64,000 nucleotides of DNA from an uncultured beta proteobacterium (GCA_903920695.1 CAIXNB010000175.1:1-64000); one strand, 5' to 3'; positions 8,588 through 20,272 are shown, numbered from the stretch's first letter. The notes: generated from the sequence alone by a model not told the origin. A program made the numbers and translations.

Positions 8588-9609
8588 GCCAGCTTTTGCG
8601 CTGCCTTGAGCAGCGCGGCGCACGACTCGCTCTTTTCGGCGAAGTCCTTCCAGGCCGTTTCACGCGCGATCACCTGCCACTTTTTCAGCACCGCTTCGTC
8701 CATGTCATAGACCTTGGCGCCGGCCTTGGCATAGATCTCAGCCACCGCCTTGTCATCGGCACGCGCCGCTTCCTGGCCAAAGGTTTCAAGTTCGGCGCCA
8801 ACCGCCATCACCACATCCTGCTGCGCCTTGGGCAGCTTCGCGAACACCTCCTTCGAGATGATCAAGGGCTCCAGCATGAACCAGTAGGTCTTGTTGCGTC
8901 CGGTCGTCAAATGCTTGGCAATCTCTTCGAGCTTGAAGGAGATGAAACTGGTGCTCGATGTCATGGCCGCGTCCATGGCGCCAGTCTGCATCGCGGCATA
9001 AATCTCGTTAGATGGCAGCGTGATCACGGAAGCACCGGCGGCTTTGAGCATCATGTCCATCTCGCGGCTGCCGCCGCGCACCTTGAGGCCTTTGGCGTCA
9101 TCGGGTGTCAACAGCGGCCGCGTGCGGCTCGCAACGCCTCCGGCCTGCCAGACCCAGCTGACGATGATCACGCCCTTGTCGTCGAGCATCTTGGACAGCA
9201 ACTTGCCGACTTCGGCATTCTTCCAGAGCGCGCCCTGTTCGTAACTGGGCACCAACGCGGGCATCAGACCGATATTGGTCTCGGCCACCTCGCCGCCGGC
9301 GTAGGACAGCGGATAAAGGCTCATATCGAGGGCACCCTTGCGCACAGCAGAAAACTGCGCATTGGTCTTCATCAGCGAGGAGCCCGGATAGACCGATGCC
9401 TTGAGCGCACCGGCTGTGCGCTTTTCGACCTCGACCGCAAAGCGCCGGCACAGGCGATCGCGGAAGTCGCCCTCTGTCAGCGTGCCACCAGGGAATTGAT
9501 GCGAGATCTTCAGGCCGCCAGCGCCGCTTTGCGCCCAGGCGCCGCCCGCCATGGACGTCACGGCGGCAGCACCCGCCGCCTGGATCAGATTGCGTCTCGA
9601 TAAAGTCAT
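8584..9609 (-). CDS. dctP: TRAP transporter periplasmic substrate-binding protein
   Basis: The extracytoplasmic solute receptor of the TRAP system, 341 residues. It begins with a signal peptide carrying twin arginines (SRRNLIQAAGAAA, cleavage probably after AWA near residue 26), suggesting Tat or Sec export. The mature part starts LKISHQFPGG and contains the family pattern GGVASRTRPLLTPDDAKGLK and later NEIYAAMQTGAMDA. GAGGAGAC precedes the start. It is the first gene of the operon dctP-dctQ-dctM-hydratase-matB, so expression of the whole cluster probably starts just upstream of 9609. The bound ligand cannot be read from the sequence; malonate or a similar acid is inferred. Confidence 0.93.
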   Translation of the reverse strand: MTLSRRNLIQAAGAAAVTSMAGGAWAQSGAGGLKISHQFPGGTLTEGDFRDRLCRRFAVEVEKRTAGALKASVYPGSSLMKTNAQFSAVRKGALDMSLYPLSYAGGEVAETNIGLMPALVPSYEQGALWKNAEVGKLLSKMLDDKGVIIVSWVWQAGGVASRTRPLLTPDDAKGLKVRGGSREMDMMLKAAGASVITLPSNEIYAAMQTGAMDAAMTSSTSFISFKLEEIAKHLTTGRNKTYWFMLEPLIISKEVFAKLPKAQQDVVMAVGAELETFGQEAARADDKAVAEIYAKAGAKVYDMDEAVLKKWQVIARETAWKDFAEKSESCAALLKAAQKLA

Positions 9610-9727
9610 TCTTGTCTCCTCGGTTATCGCCGGATATTTTTCCGGCGTATTTTAAAAAGCGGTCAATTCACTCCATTCCAATAACAAACCTCGACACCGG
9701 CAGACACGCGGCTCGTCTCCTGGTGCA

Positions 9728-10537
9728 TCAGCGCGCCGGACGCTGGTTGGCCCACAGCCAAAGCGCAACCCCGCCCACGATCATCGGCAGGCACAGCCAC
9801 TGCCCCATGCTCATGCCCAGCGACAGAATGCCAAGGTGAGCATCAGGCTCGCGGAAGAACTCAGCGCCGAAGCGGAACAGGCCGTAGCCAAGCAGGAACA
9901 TGCCCGACACCTGGCCCTGCTTGCGCTCCTTGCGCGCGTACAGCCACAGCAGCACGAACAGCAGCAGGCCCTCGCCGAGAAACTGGTAGACCTGCGAAGG
10001 ATGGCGTGGCAGATCGCCAGCGCCGCGAAACACCATGCCCCAGGGCAGCTCCGGATCGCTCAGGCGACCCCACAACTCACCGTTGATGAAGTTGCCAACC
10101 CGGCCCGCCGCCAGACCGGTTGGCACACAGGGCGCAACAAAATCGGTTACCTGCAACCAGGGCTTGTGGCGCGACCGCGAAAACCAGATCATGGCGACAA
10201 ACACACCCAGCATGCCACCGTGAAAGCTCATGCCGCCGGCCCAGACCGCAAAAATCTCAAGTGGATGCGCCAGGTAATAGAGCGGTTTATAGAACAGGCA
10301 GTAGCCAATACGCCCGCCCAGCACCACGCCCATGACGCCCATGAACAGGATGTCTTCGACGTCGCGCCGCGTCCAGGCGGCCGCGCCTTTCATCGATGCA
10401 AAGGGTTCATGACACAAGCGCCGGTTGCCCAGGAACATGAATAACGCGAACGCCGCCAGATAGGTCAGCCCGTACCAATGAATAGCCACAGGTCCGAGTT
10501 GCAGCGCCACCGGATTGATTTGAGGATGTATCAGCAT
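9728..10537 (-). CDS. lgt: Prolipoprotein diacylglyceryl transferase
   Basis: Inner-membrane enzyme that transfers diacylglycerol from phosphatidylglycerol to the lipobox Cys of prolipoproteins. The 269-residue protein starts [16 protein letters not shown], as Lgt normally does, and carries the signature [13 protein letters not shown] (about residues 140-152) and the SFHGGMLG loop with a conserved His. About seven hydrophobic helices are visible. Start choice: MLIHP at 10537, or MASMLIHP at 10546, since neither has a good ribosome site. The open frame extends much further upstream, into the divergent gene, but that part is not coding in this frame. Confidence 0.95.
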   Translation of the reverse strand: MLIHPQINPVALQLGPVAIHWYGLTYLAAFALFMFLGNRRLCHEPFASMKGAAAWTRRDVEDILFMGVMGVVLGGRIGYCLFYKPLYYLAHPLEIFAVWAGGMSFHGGMLGVFVAMIWFSRSRHKPWLQVTDFVAPCVPTGLAAGRVGNFINGELWGRLSDPELPWGMVFRGAGDLPRHPSQVYQFLGEGLLLFVLLWLYARKERKQGQVSGMFLLGYGLFRFGAEFFREPDAHLGILSLGMSMGQWLCLPMIVGGVALWLWANQRPAR

Positions 10538-10699
10538 GGACGCCATTGTGCACGCAAGAAACCAATCGCCAAGCGCTGCGATGGGGTCGCCACTTAGAAT
10601 CGCCCCAGCACAAATGCGGGGCGTCATGCCCAAGCTCAGGCCGAATCCGGATCGGCGGCAGGGGCATGAACCCGCGCTACCAACCAACTTCAAAGTGTC

Positions 10700-11257
10700 A
10701 TGAACCATCCCAATGCGATGAATAGCCGTACCGCCCTTTTGCTCCTGGCCCTGGCCGGCGCCTGCAGCAGCAGCGTGCACGCCACACCACTCGACGACTT
10801 GCGCACGGCCACCGTGTCGGCCGCCGAGTTCGGCAGTTTCAGACTCGAATACGCCCTTAACGCAATCAAGGATTGGCCCACGCCGGTCGAGGGCGCGGGC
10901 GTGTCGCTCAGAATCGACCCGGATCGCATCGACATCGTGATCGCAGCCAAGAAGGTTCCGGCCGCATCGTTTCAAACGGTCTGCGCCAAAACCGTCGCGC
11001 GGGTGCGCGAGTTTCTCTACGTCAATGCCGACGGTACGGCACCGATGGGGCGCTCCTACCTGATCTCTTACTTCCACGGCAGTTGGCGCGCCAACGCACG
11101 CGAAATCGCCTCCCGTGCGCTCGACGCCAGCACCTCGATACGGGTCAACGTGGTCGGCGTCGGAAGCTGCCAGGCGGCGCTGATCAAGGCGCCCGTCACC
11201 TTCGATAGCAGCGCCCCAAATGATCGGGCGCGCGCGCCGGCGTCGCGCTTAAAATAA
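10700..11257 (+). CDS. Hypothetical exported protein
   Basis: A 185-residue protein with a clear signal peptide: [20 protein letters not shown], likely cut after VHA (about residue 28). The mature part is small and mixed alpha/beta, with two Cys (in TVCAKT and GSCQAA) that could form a disulfide in the periplasm. It may instead start at the second ATG, 10718. I do not recognise the family. It lies between lgt, which is divergent, and ilvD; an imperfect palindrome follows it. Confidence 0.7.
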   Translation: MNHPNAMNSRTALLLLALAGACSSSVHATPLDDLRTATVSAAEFGSFRLEYALNAIKDWPTPVEGAGVSLRIDPDRIDIVIAAKKVPAASFQTVCAKTVARVREFLYVNADGTAPMGRSYLISYFHGSWRANAREIASRALDASTSIRVNVVGVGSCQAALIKAPVTFDSSAPNDRARAPASRLK

Positions 11258-11272
11258 ACCGCAGCCTTAGCA

Positions 11273-11298
11273 TTTCAGGCCCCTGCGCGGACCTGAAA
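11273..11298. promoter_or_regulatory. Imperfect palindrome in the ilvD leader
   Basis: TTTCAGG (11273-11279) and CCTGAAA (11292-11298) form a 7-base inverted repeat, with two further pairs inside. It lies 36 bases before the ilvD start and 15 after the previous gene. There is no T-run, so it could be an operator or a weak transcript end rather than an intrinsic terminator. Confidence 0.4.
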
Positions 11299-11334
11299 CC
11301 GGACCCATCCTTCCACCCGACACCAGAGACAGCC

Positions 11335-13029
11335 ATGACCACCAAACCCGTCATTCCGAACCCACGCAGCCAGAACATCACGCAAGGCAAGTCACGCGCG
11401 CCGAACCGCTCCATGTACTACGCCATGGGCTACCAGGAGGAAGACTTCAACAAGCCGATGGTCGGCGTGGCCAACGGGCACAGCACCATCACACCGTGCA
11501 ACAGCGGCCTGCAAAAACTCGCCGATGCAGCCATTGCCAGCATCGAGACCGGCGGCGGCAAGGCCCAGGTGTTCGGCACGCCAACCATCAGCGACGGCAT
11601 GGCCATGGGCACCGAAGGCATGAAGTACAGCCTGGTCAGCCGCGAGGTGATTTCCGACTGCATCGAGACCTGCGTGCAGGGCCAGTGGCTCGACGGCGTG
11701 ATCGTGATCGGCGGCTGCGACAAGAACATGCCCGGCGGCATGATGGGCATGTTGCGCGCCAATGTGCCAGCGATTTTTGTTTACGGCGGCACCATCCTGC
11801 CGGGCCGCTACAAGGGCAAGGACCTCAACATCGTGAGCGTTTTCGAGGCCGTGGGCGAGAACGCCGCCGGCCGCTTGAGCGATGAAGACCTGCTTGAGAT
11901 CGAACGCCGCGCCGTGCCCGGCTCCGGCTCCTGCGGTGGCATGTACACCGCCAACACCATGTCGTCGGCCTTCGAGGCGCTGGGCCTGTCCCTGCCCTAC
12001 TCCAGCACCATGGCCAATCCGCACGAAGAAAAAGTGGACTCGGCGCGCGAATCAGCCCGGGTGCTGCTCGAAGCGATCAAGAACGATCTGAAGCCACGCG
12101 ACATCGTGACACGCAAATCAATCGAGAACGCCGTCGCCGTGATCATGGCCACCGGTGGCTCAACCAACGCCGTGCTGCACTTTCTGGCCATTGCGCATGC
12201 AGCCGGTGTCGATTGGACCATCGACGATTTCGAGCGTGTTCGCGTCAAGACACCGGTGCTGTGCGACCTCAAGCCCAGCGGCCAGTACCTAGCGGTGGAC
12301 CTGCACCGCGCCGGCGGTATTCCGCAAGTGATGAAGATGCTGCTGGGCGCCGGGTTGCTGCACGGCGACTGCATCACCATCAGCGGCCAGACCATCGCCG
12401 AAGTACTCAAGGACGTTCCAGCCGTGCCGCGCGCTGACCAGGATGTCATCCGCCCCCTGTCCAACCCCATGTACAAGCAAGGCCATCTGGCCATCCTCAA
12501 AGGCAACCTGAGCCCGGAAGGCTGCGTCGCCAAGATCACCGGCCTGAAGAAGCCGGTCATGACCGGTCCGGCCCGCGTCTTTGACGACGAGCAGTCGGCC
12601 CTGGCCGCTATCCTGGCCAACAAAATTGTGGCTGGCGACGTCATGGTGCTGCGCTACCTCGGACCCAAGGGCGGCCCCGGCATGCCGGAAATGCTGGCGC
12701 CGACTGGCGCATTGGTCGGGCAAGGCTTGGGCGAGTCGGTTGGCCTGATAACAGATGGCCGCTTCTCAGGTGGCACCTGGGGCATGGTGGTAGGTCACGT
12801 CGCGCCGGAAGCGGCGGCCGGCGGCACCATTGCTTTCATCCACGAGGGTGATTCCATCACCATCGATGCCCACCAGTTGCTGCTGCAACTCAATGTCAGC
12901 GACGAGGAAATTGCGAAACGCCGCGCCGCCTGGACGGCACCGGCACCGCGCTACACCCGCGGTGTGCAAGCCAAGTTCGCCTTCAACGCCTCAACCGCCA
13001 GCAAGGGCGCAGTGCTGGACAACTACTGA
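11335..13029 (+). CDS. ilvD: Dihydroxy-acid dehydratase
   Basis: Catalyses the third step of valine/isoleucine synthesis, dehydrating dihydroxy-acids to 2-keto acids. The 564-residue protein matches the IlvD/Edd family of the short type with a probable [2Fe-2S] cluster: candidate Cys ligands lie in ITPCNSG (about residue 60), [11 protein letters not shown] (about 128) and [14 protein letters not shown] (about 200). The C-terminal [11 protein letters not shown] region is also present. It stands alone on the plus strand, followed by a strong hairpin (13045-13071). Confidence 0.97.
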   Translation: MTTKPVIPNPRSQNITQGKSRAPNRSMYYAMGYQEEDFNKPMVGVANGHSTITPCNSGLQKLADAAIASIETGGGKAQVFGTPTISDGMAMGTEGMKYSLVSREVISDCIETCVQGQWLDGVIVIGGCDKNMPGGMMGMLRANVPAIFVYGGTILPGRYKGKDLNIVSVFEAVGENAAGRLSDEDLLEIERRAVPGSGSCGGMYTANTMSSAFEALGLSLPYSSTMANPHEEKVDSARESARVLLEAIKNDLKPRDIVTRKSIENAVAVIMATGGSTNAVLHFLAIAHAAGVDWTIDDFERVRVKTPVLCDLKPSGQYLAVDLHRAGGIPQVMKMLLGAGLLHGDCITISGQTIAEVLKDVPAVPRADQDVIRPLSNPMYKQGHLAILKGNLSPEGCVAKITGLKKPVMTGPARVFDDEQSALAAILANKIVAGDVMVLRYLGPKGGPGMPEMLAPTGALVGQGLGESVGLITDGRFSGGTWGMVVGHVAPEAAAGGTIAFIHEGDSITIDAHQLLLQLNVSDEEIAKRRAAWTAPAPRYTRGVQAKFAFNASTASKGAVLDNY

Positions 13030-13044
13030 TCCGCTTACGGGCAC

Positions 13045-13071
13045 TGCGATTGCCATGTGACGGCAATCGCA
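13045..13071. terminator. Strong hairpin between convergent ilvD and the Trp-rich protein gene
   Basis: A perfect 10-base-pair stem, TGCGATTGCC (13045-13054) with GGCAATCGCA (13062-13071), and a 7-base loop. It lies between convergent genes, so it probably ends transcription in both directions, but no T-run follows on either strand. Confidence 0.55.
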
Positions 13072-13087
13072 ATGCCTGACCATACCA

Positions 13088-13324
13088 TCAGCGCTTTTTC
13101 GACGTTCCCATCGCCTTGCGATTGCTTTCAATGCGCTCATCGCGGCGCCGGCCCTCACGCTCCATGGCTTTCTTCTCGGTGTAACCCGACCAATCGGCCC
13201 ACGCCCACCACAGCACGGCCAACGCAAAAGGCAGCACGACGAGCCACCAATCCCACGCCGCGATGGAACTGATCCCGAAGAATTTCAGGGCCAGAAGGAC
13301 CAGCCCGAGACCTAGTAAATACAT
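13088..13324 (-). CDS. Small Trp-rich membrane protein
   Basis: A 78-residue protein that starts MYLLGLGLVLLALKFFGI, has two hydrophobic helices and is rich in Trp (WDWWLVVLP, WWAWADWSGYTEKKAMERE), ending in a basic tail. This matches my recollection of a Burkholderiales-specific small Trp-rich protein family of unknown function. AAGGAA precedes the ATG at 13324. It is convergent with ilvD and divergent from the cytochrome c gene. Confidence 0.85.
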   Translation of the reverse strand: MYLLGLGLVLLALKFFGISSIAAWDWWLVVLPFALAVLWWAWADWSGYTEKKAMEREGRRRDERIESNRKAMGTSKKR

Positions 13325-13425
13325 TGGCAAGTTCCTTCTCAAACAAGCTTTGGGCAACACCTGATTTGCACTTGTTTACTACAATGGCGTCGGCCAACTG
13401 TACCCCAATCGATTAGGAACCCATC

Positions 13426-13731
13426 ATGACGCGTGCTCTCTTCATCCTGGCTGCAGCGCTGACGCTGGCGGCACCGGCCGACGCCGATCAAGCACTCGCG
13501 CAAGCCAAGAATTGCCTGAGCTGCCATTCCATTGACAAGAAGATCGTCGGCCCGGCCTACAAGGACGTAGCCAAGAAATACGCAGGGCAAAAAGACGCGG
13601 CCGACAAGCTGACCGCAAAGATCATGAAAGGCGGCGCCGGCGTCTGGGGCGTGGTGCCGATGCCGGTCAACAGCCAGGTCAACGAAGCCGAAGCGCGCAA
13701 ACTGGCGAACTGGGTGCTGTCGCTGAAATAG
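13426..13731 (+). CDS. Small periplasmic cytochrome c (c551/c552 type)
   Basis: A class I cytochrome c of 101 residues. A signal peptide (MTRALFILAAALTLAAPADA) is followed by an 80-residue mature protein with the heme motif CLSCH (about residues 30-34) and the axial Met in VVPMPVN (about residue 79). The ending NWVLSLK is typical of cytochromes c551/c552 that carry electrons to oxidases or nitrite reductases. No partner gene is adjacent; delivery to the cbb3 oxidase encoded at the left of the window is possible. Confidence 0.93.
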   Translation: MTRALFILAAALTLAAPADADQALAQAKNCLSCHSIDKKIVGPAYKDVAKKYAGQKDAADKLTAKIMKGGAGVWGVVPMPVNSQVNEAEARKLANWVLSLK

Positions 13732-13952
13732 GCGGTCCGCGTCGCCACATTGTTCCAGCCGGCCCCCTCCGACCGGCGCTGCTGCGCGACGTAGTTTCGG
13801 TTGAAATTGACACAGCACAAAGAGACTACTGTTTTAGACACGAACGCGACCGTCAACATTTCGATTTGCCTGCTCCAAACCGGTCCGTCAGAACGGGGAT
13901 TCAGGCGAGGGATTACTGGCGGCCATTGTGTGCTTCCCCATATTGACTGAAC

Positions 13953-15905
13953 TCAGGTTGGCACCCGCCCCAATAGCGCCTCAAACTCCTGAGCCGACAG
14001 CGCCGGACTGAACAGATAACCCTGATAGTTGTGACAGCCGAGGTCGGCCAGTAAGTCGCGCTGTGCTTCGGTTTCAACGCCTTCAGCGATCACTGCTAAA
14101 CCCATGCTGGCGGCCAGCGCGATGACCATCCTGGCAATAGCCGCATCATCAGGATCGGTCAGGATGTCTCGCACAAATCCCTGGTCGATCTTGATTTCAT
14201 CTATTGGAAGACGTTTCAGGTAAGAAAGTGACGAATAGCCGGTGCCAAAATCATCCAGTGAGAAGGTGATTCCTTTTTCTTTGAGCGCGTCCATTTTGGC
14301 TATCACCTGGTCAACATCCCTGAGCATGATGCTTTCGGTCAATTCCAGTTTCAGGCGCTGCGGATCGGCCCCGGTATCCAATAGTACTTGGGTAACCTGA
14401 TCGACGATATCGGTTTGGCGGAACTGATATGAGCTCATGTTCACCGATAAGGAAACACGTAACAGTCTTGGCTGCATCGCCCAACGCGCCAATTGGACGC
14501 AGGCTGTCTCTAGCACCCATTTGCCCACGTCCCCGATGAATCCAGCCTCCTCGGCCAGCGCGATAAATTGCTCAGGTGCAACCCGTCCGCGTTGCGGGTG
14601 CAACCAGCGTACAAGTGCCTCTGCTCCGAGCACAACACCTGCCGAGTCAACTTGCGGCTGATAATGCAAAACAAGTTGGCCCTTTGCAATCGCCTCCCGA
14701 AGATCCATCTCCATGGCGCCACGTTCGAGCACCCGGGCTTGCATTTCAGCGTCGTAAAAGCGAACCGTATTGCGACCCGCATTCTTGGCTTGATACATCG
14801 CCACGTCCGCCTGCTTCATTAGCTCGTCTGCCGAATGTTCTTTCGGAGAAAACAAGGCTACACCGATGCTCGCTGTACGGTGGTGGAGTTCAGACGGGCC
14901 GAGATTGTAGGGTTGACTGATCCTTTGAAGAATCTTTTCGCTGACCACCTCGGCATACCGCGCGGCACTATCCAAATCGGCGCCAAGATTTTCCAGCATG
15001 ACGATGAATTCGTCGCCGCCGAATCTGGCAACTGTGTCCACGTCCCGAACGCTGGCGACGAGCCGCTGCGCCACCTCCTTGAGAAACAGGTCGCCCACGA
15101 TATGGCTTTGCGTGTCGTTTATGTTCTTGAAATGGTCCAGATCGATGAACAACAGGCATCCATTTTCTTCGCTGCGGGCAGCAAGGTGGAGCGATTTTTG
15201 CAAGCGAGCCATCAGTTCGCGGCGATTCGGCAAAAGCGTGAGCGGATCCTCACCTGCGAGCATTTCAAGTTCGCGGCGCAAAAGCGAACTTTTCGCGTAT
15301 TGATGAAAGATGATGGCGGACAAAATGATTGACAAAACGACTGCGGTCAGCGCGTTAAGACGCATGATTTCCAATTGCCGTCCGCTCTCAGTCATGAGCA
15401 ACATTTGCCATACGGCGGCAAAGGCGATGCCGAACAATGCGAAGGAAATTGCCGGGCGCATGAGGAAAAGGCTTGCCACGCCAAAGCAGACCAGTATGAA
15501 TGCCTGTGTGCCCCCGACCGCAATATCAAAGTATGAAACTGCGACACCGTACATCAGACAAGTGAGAGACAACAGAATTTGCAAAACGACAGCGAACCGG
15601 GTGTCAAGCTTTTCCCTACGCAAAAGGCGGACTCCGACAAGCGTCAGCAGCAAAGTCGCTACGGCAGTAATCGCATGGAGCAGAAACAAGGAATTCGCCC
15701 AAACCAGTGCCTCTGGCTGATCTGCCGGAACCTTGTAGTTCCGGTACCAGACCGCCAAGACGACTTCGAGGGGTGCCAAGAACCAGAAGGTGACCGATAT
15801 GCGCCTTATTGACTCGATTGCGGCTTCGTCCTGCACCGCTCTGTAAGCGATCATTAACGCCCGCAACCGCGCAATTGCCCGTGAAAACAACAAATGCTTC
15901 TTCAT
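13953..15905 (-). CDS. Membrane GGDEF-EAL protein (c-di-GMP turnover)
   Basis: A 650-residue protein with a helical membrane region (about residues 40-210, around six helices), a GGDEF domain with intact RFGGDEF and an EAL domain with GAEALVRW, DDFGTGYSSLSYLK and the AEGVET motif. Both the cyclase signature and the main phosphodiesterase residues are present, so either activity is possible. I start it at the ATG at 15905; the frame is open from a TTG at 15938. No periplasmic sensor domain is evident, so the input may be sensed in the membrane. A possible partner in c-di-GMP signalling to the MshE-like ATPase of the pilus operon. Confidence 0.92.
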   Translation of the reverse strand: MKKHLLFSRAIARLRALMIAYRAVQDEAAIESIRRISVTFWFLAPLEVVLAVWYRNYKVPADQPEALVWANSLFLLHAITAVATLLLTLVGVRLLRREKLDTRFAVVLQILLSLTCLMYGVAVSYFDIAVGGTQAFILVCFGVASLFLMRPAISFALFGIAFAAVWQMLLMTESGRQLEIMRLNALTAVVLSIILSAIIFHQYAKSSLLRRELEMLAGEDPLTLLPNRRELMARLQKSLHLAARSEENGCLLFIDLDHFKNINDTQSHIVGDLFLKEVAQRLVASVRDVDTVARFGGDEFIVMLENLGADLDSAARYAEVVSEKILQRISQPYNLGPSELHHRTASIGVALFSPKEHSADELMKQADVAMYQAKNAGRNTVRFYDAEMQARVLERGAMEMDLREAIAKGQLVLHYQPQVDSAGVVLGAEALVRWLHPQRGRVAPEQFIALAEEAGFIGDVGKWVLETACVQLARWAMQPRLLRVSLSVNMSSYQFRQTDIVDQVTQVLLDTGADPQRLKLELTESIMLRDVDQVIAKMDALKEKGITFSLDDFGTGYSSLSYLKRLPIDEIKIDQGFVRDILTDPDDAAIARMVIALAASMGLAVIAEGVETEAQRDLLADLGCHNYQGYLFSPALSAQEFEALLGRVPT

Positions 15906-15938
15906 GTCTTGATCGCTCTGTACCTCAAATTTATTCAA

Positions 15939-16201
15939 TGGATTTGAACTTCAAGGCGTCGCGAAACGACAGACCCGGTCGCGAAATGAAATGTTCCCCC
16001 GGGGCGACCCAGCGACCCCTTCACTATGGCTGTGCTCGGGGCCTGTAGCTTTGCGTATGCAGAATACTCTGCATTTGCCAATGAACTGAAATGTACCAGA
16101 GGTCTTGCCGTCTACCCCAAACGCGACCACCATGATTGGCACGCGCGAGCCACAGAGTGCGGCAACCGAGTTGGGGTCGGCAGCGCAGCAAGACCCATCC
16201 C
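15939..16201. other. Intergenic stretch between the GGDEF-EAL gene and the acs terminator
   Basis: No supported gene. It must contain the promoter of the minus-strand GGDEF-EAL gene. Short open frames here have no ribosome site or recognisable product. Confidence 0.6.
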
Positions 16202-16224
16202 AAAAAAAGCCCGCAGCAGCGGGC
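16202..16224 (-). terminator. Rho-independent terminator of acs
   Basis: On the minus strand GCCCGC-TGCT-GCGGGC is followed by seven T. It lies 36 bases after the acs stop codon. Confidence 0.9.
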
Positions 16225-16259
16225 TTCTCTCTTGGCCTGTGGCCCGACGCGAATCTGCC

Positions 16260-18257
<1,998 letters not shown>

Positions 18258-18455
18258 GCTGATATCTCCTCTAGTTGTTGAAAGCTGTGCGCGACTGTCG
18301 GCGCTGGCACTTACAAGCCACTGACTGGCATCAAACTTACTGCAGATTCATTTTTGCCGATCCGGATTTCACCTGTTCCGAAAGCGGGAATGGTTAAACT
18401 AGAAGGCGCTGCCAAGAACCATCCCCTCCAACGAAAACTGAGGTTTTACATCATC

Positions 18456-20006
18456 ATGACCACCATCCGCCAGGCTGACCTGATCGAGTCGATTGCCGCT
18501 GCCCTCCAGTACATCAGCTACTACCATCCGGCCGACTACATCGCCCATCTGGCGCGCGCCTACGAGCGCGAACAAAGCGCCGCGGCAAAGGACGCCATCG
18601 CGCAGATTCTGACCAACAGCAAGATGAGCGCCACCGGACACCGCCCGATCTGCCAGGACACCGGCATCGTCAACGTCTTCCTCAAGGTCGGCATGGATGT
18701 GCGCTGGGGCGAGTTCACCGGCAGCCTGGACGACGCCATCAACGAAGGCGTGCGCCGCGCCTACAACCACCCCGACAACACGCTGCGCGCCAGCGTCGTG
18801 GCCGATCCGCAGTTCGAGCGCAAGAACACCAAGGACAACACACCGGCCGTGATCTACACCGAAATCGTTCCGGGCAACACGGTCGAAGTCACGGTCGCCG
18901 CCAAGGGCGGCGGCAGCGAGAACAAGAGCAAGATGGCCATGCTCAATCCGGGCGACAGTGTTGTCGACTGGGTGCTCAAGACCGTGCCGACGATGGGCGC
19001 GGGCTGGTGCCCGCCGGGCATGCTGGGCATCGGCATTGGCGGCACGGCAGAGAAAGCCGTGCTGATGGCCAAGCAAAGCCTGATGGAAGACCTGGACATG
19101 CATGAGCTGCAGGCCAAGGCGGCTGCGGGTCAGACCCTGAGCAAGACCGAGGCCCTGCGCCTGGAACTGCTCGACAAGGTCAACGCCCTGGGCATTGGCG
19201 CGCAGGGCCTGGGCGGCCTGACCACCGTGCTCGACATCAAGATCAAGATGTACCCGACGCACGCTGCCGGCAAACCCGTGGCCATGATCCCGAATTGCGC
19301 CGCCACGCGCCACGCCCATTTCGTGATGGACGGCAGCGGCCCGGTCTACCTGACACCGCCCTCGCTCGACCTCTGGCCCGATGTGCAGTGGACGCCCGAC
19401 TACGTCAAGAGCAAAAAGGTTGACCTCAACACGTTGACCAAGGAAGAAGTCGCAAGCTGGAAGCCCGGCGACACGCTGCTGCTCAACGGCAAAATGCTGA
19501 CCGGCCGCGACGCCGCGCACAAACGCATCCAGGACATGCTGGCCAAGGGCGAGAAGCTGCCGGTTGACTTCACCAACCGCGTGATCTACTACGTGGGCCC
19601 AGTGGACCCAATCAAGGGCGAGGCCGTGGGCCCGGCCGGCCCGACCACCGCTACGCGCATGGACGGCTTCACCGAGATGATGCTGGCCAAGACCGGCCTG
19701 ATCTCCATGATCGGCAAGGCCGAGCGTGGCCCGGTCGCCATCGAGGCGATCAAGAGGCACAAGAGTGCTTACCTGATGGCCGTCGGCGGTGCCGCCTACC
19801 TGGTCTCGAAAGCCATCAAGACCGCCCAGGTGGTTGGCTTTGCCGATCTGGGTATGGAAGCCATATATGAATTCGACGTCGTCGACATGCCGGTCACCGT
19901 GGCGGTCGACTCAGGCGGCACCAGCGCCCACATCACAGGCCCGGCGGAGTGGCAAAAACGCATCGCCACCGGCGAGTTCAAAGGCATTGCCGTCGCTGGC
20001 GCCTGA
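18456..20006 (+). CDS. fumA: Class I fumarate hydratase (iron-sulfur)
   Basis: Interconverts fumarate and malate. The 516-residue protein is of the oxygen-sensitive [4Fe-4S] class, not FumC. Candidate cluster Cys are in HRPICQDTGIVNVF (about residue 65) and NCAATRHAHF (about 285), and the C-terminal beta domain ends with VDSGGTSAHITGP. The start MTTIRQADLIES has a GAGG site; upstream in-frame codons have none. The tiny Cys-rich gene at 20019 follows 12 bases later and is probably cotranscribed. Confidence 0.95.
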   Translation: MTTIRQADLIESIAAALQYISYYHPADYIAHLARAYEREQSAAAKDAIAQILTNSKMSATGHRPICQDTGIVNVFLKVGMDVRWGEFTGSLDDAINEGVRRAYNHPDNTLRASVVADPQFERKNTKDNTPAVIYTEIVPGNTVEVTVAAKGGGSENKSKMAMLNPGDSVVDWVLKTVPTMGAGWCPPGMLGIGIGGTAEKAVLMAKQSLMEDLDMHELQAKAAAGQTLSKTEALRLELLDKVNALGIGAQGLGGLTTVLDIKIKMYPTHAAGKPVAMIPNCAATRHAHFVMDGSGPVYLTPPSLDLWPDVQWTPDYVKSKKVDLNTLTKEEVASWKPGDTLLLNGKMLTGRDAAHKRIQDMLAKGEKLPVDFTNRVIYYVGPVDPIKGEAVGPAGPTTATRMDGFTEMMLAKTGLISMIGKAERGPVAIEAIKRHKSAYLMAVGGAAYLVSKAIKTAQVVGFADLGMEAIYEFDVVDMPVTVAVDSGGTSAHITGPAEWQKRIATGEFKGIAVAGA

Positions 20007-20018
20007 TCAGGAATCATC

Positions 20019-20204
20019 ATGAAAATCTGCCCCATCGCCATCGCAATCGGCTGCAAGAAATGCCCGGTGTTCAAAGTCTGCCCGGTCAAATCGGTAATCG
20101 GGGATGCGCCCGAGGCCGGAGCGGCGCCGGCCGCCGTCAAGCCCACAAAGACGGCAAGACCGGCCAAGAAATCACCGGCTGCGCGGAAAAGACAGAAGAA
20201 ATAG
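20019..20204 (+). CDS. Small Cys-rich protein linked to fumarase
   Basis: A 61-residue protein with four Cys in the first 21 residues (pattern C-x7-C-x2-C-x5-C: Cys4, 12, 15 and 21) and a low-complexity, strongly basic Ala/Pro/Lys tail. AGGA precedes its ATG, which lies 12 bases after the fumarase stop, so cotranscription is likely. The Cys pattern could bind zinc or an iron-sulfur cluster. Because the preceding enzyme has a labile [4Fe-4S] cluster, a role in its maturation or repair can be proposed but is only inference. I know of no named family. Confidence 0.75.
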   Translation: MKICPIAIAIGCKKCPVFKVCPVKSVIGDAPEAGAAPAAVKPTKTARPAKKSPAARKRQKK

Positions 20205-20218
20205 CCGCTTCTGCGCGT

Positions 20219-20255
20219 CAGCCGACGCGGTCGTGAGCGGGGTCGGCTGCTCACG
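20219..20255 (+). promoter_or_regulatory. Overlapping alternative hairpins in the dapC leader
   Basis: Two perfect stems share sequence: AGCCGAC (20220-20226) with GTCGGCT (20242-20248), and CGTGAGC (20232-20238) with GCTCACG (20249-20255). They are interleaved and end 17 bases before the dapC start, close to its ribosome-binding region. Only one can form fully at a time. Confidence 0.45.
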
Positions 20256-20272
20256 CGGGATAATCGCAGACC

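Noticed and set aside
10407-11077. Longer N-terminus for Lgt
   Set aside because: The extra codons overlap the divergent exported-protein gene and do not match Lgt, which normally begins at MLIHPQ.
18399-19760. 453-codon open frame on the minus strand opposite fumarase
   Set aside because: Antisense shadow of a clear class I fumarase; no family pattern or ribosome site.
20219-20255. H-type RNA pseudoknot before dapC
   Set aside because: The two stems are interleaved, but there is no base left to cross the first stem, so both cannot form fully; I keep them as alternative hairpins.
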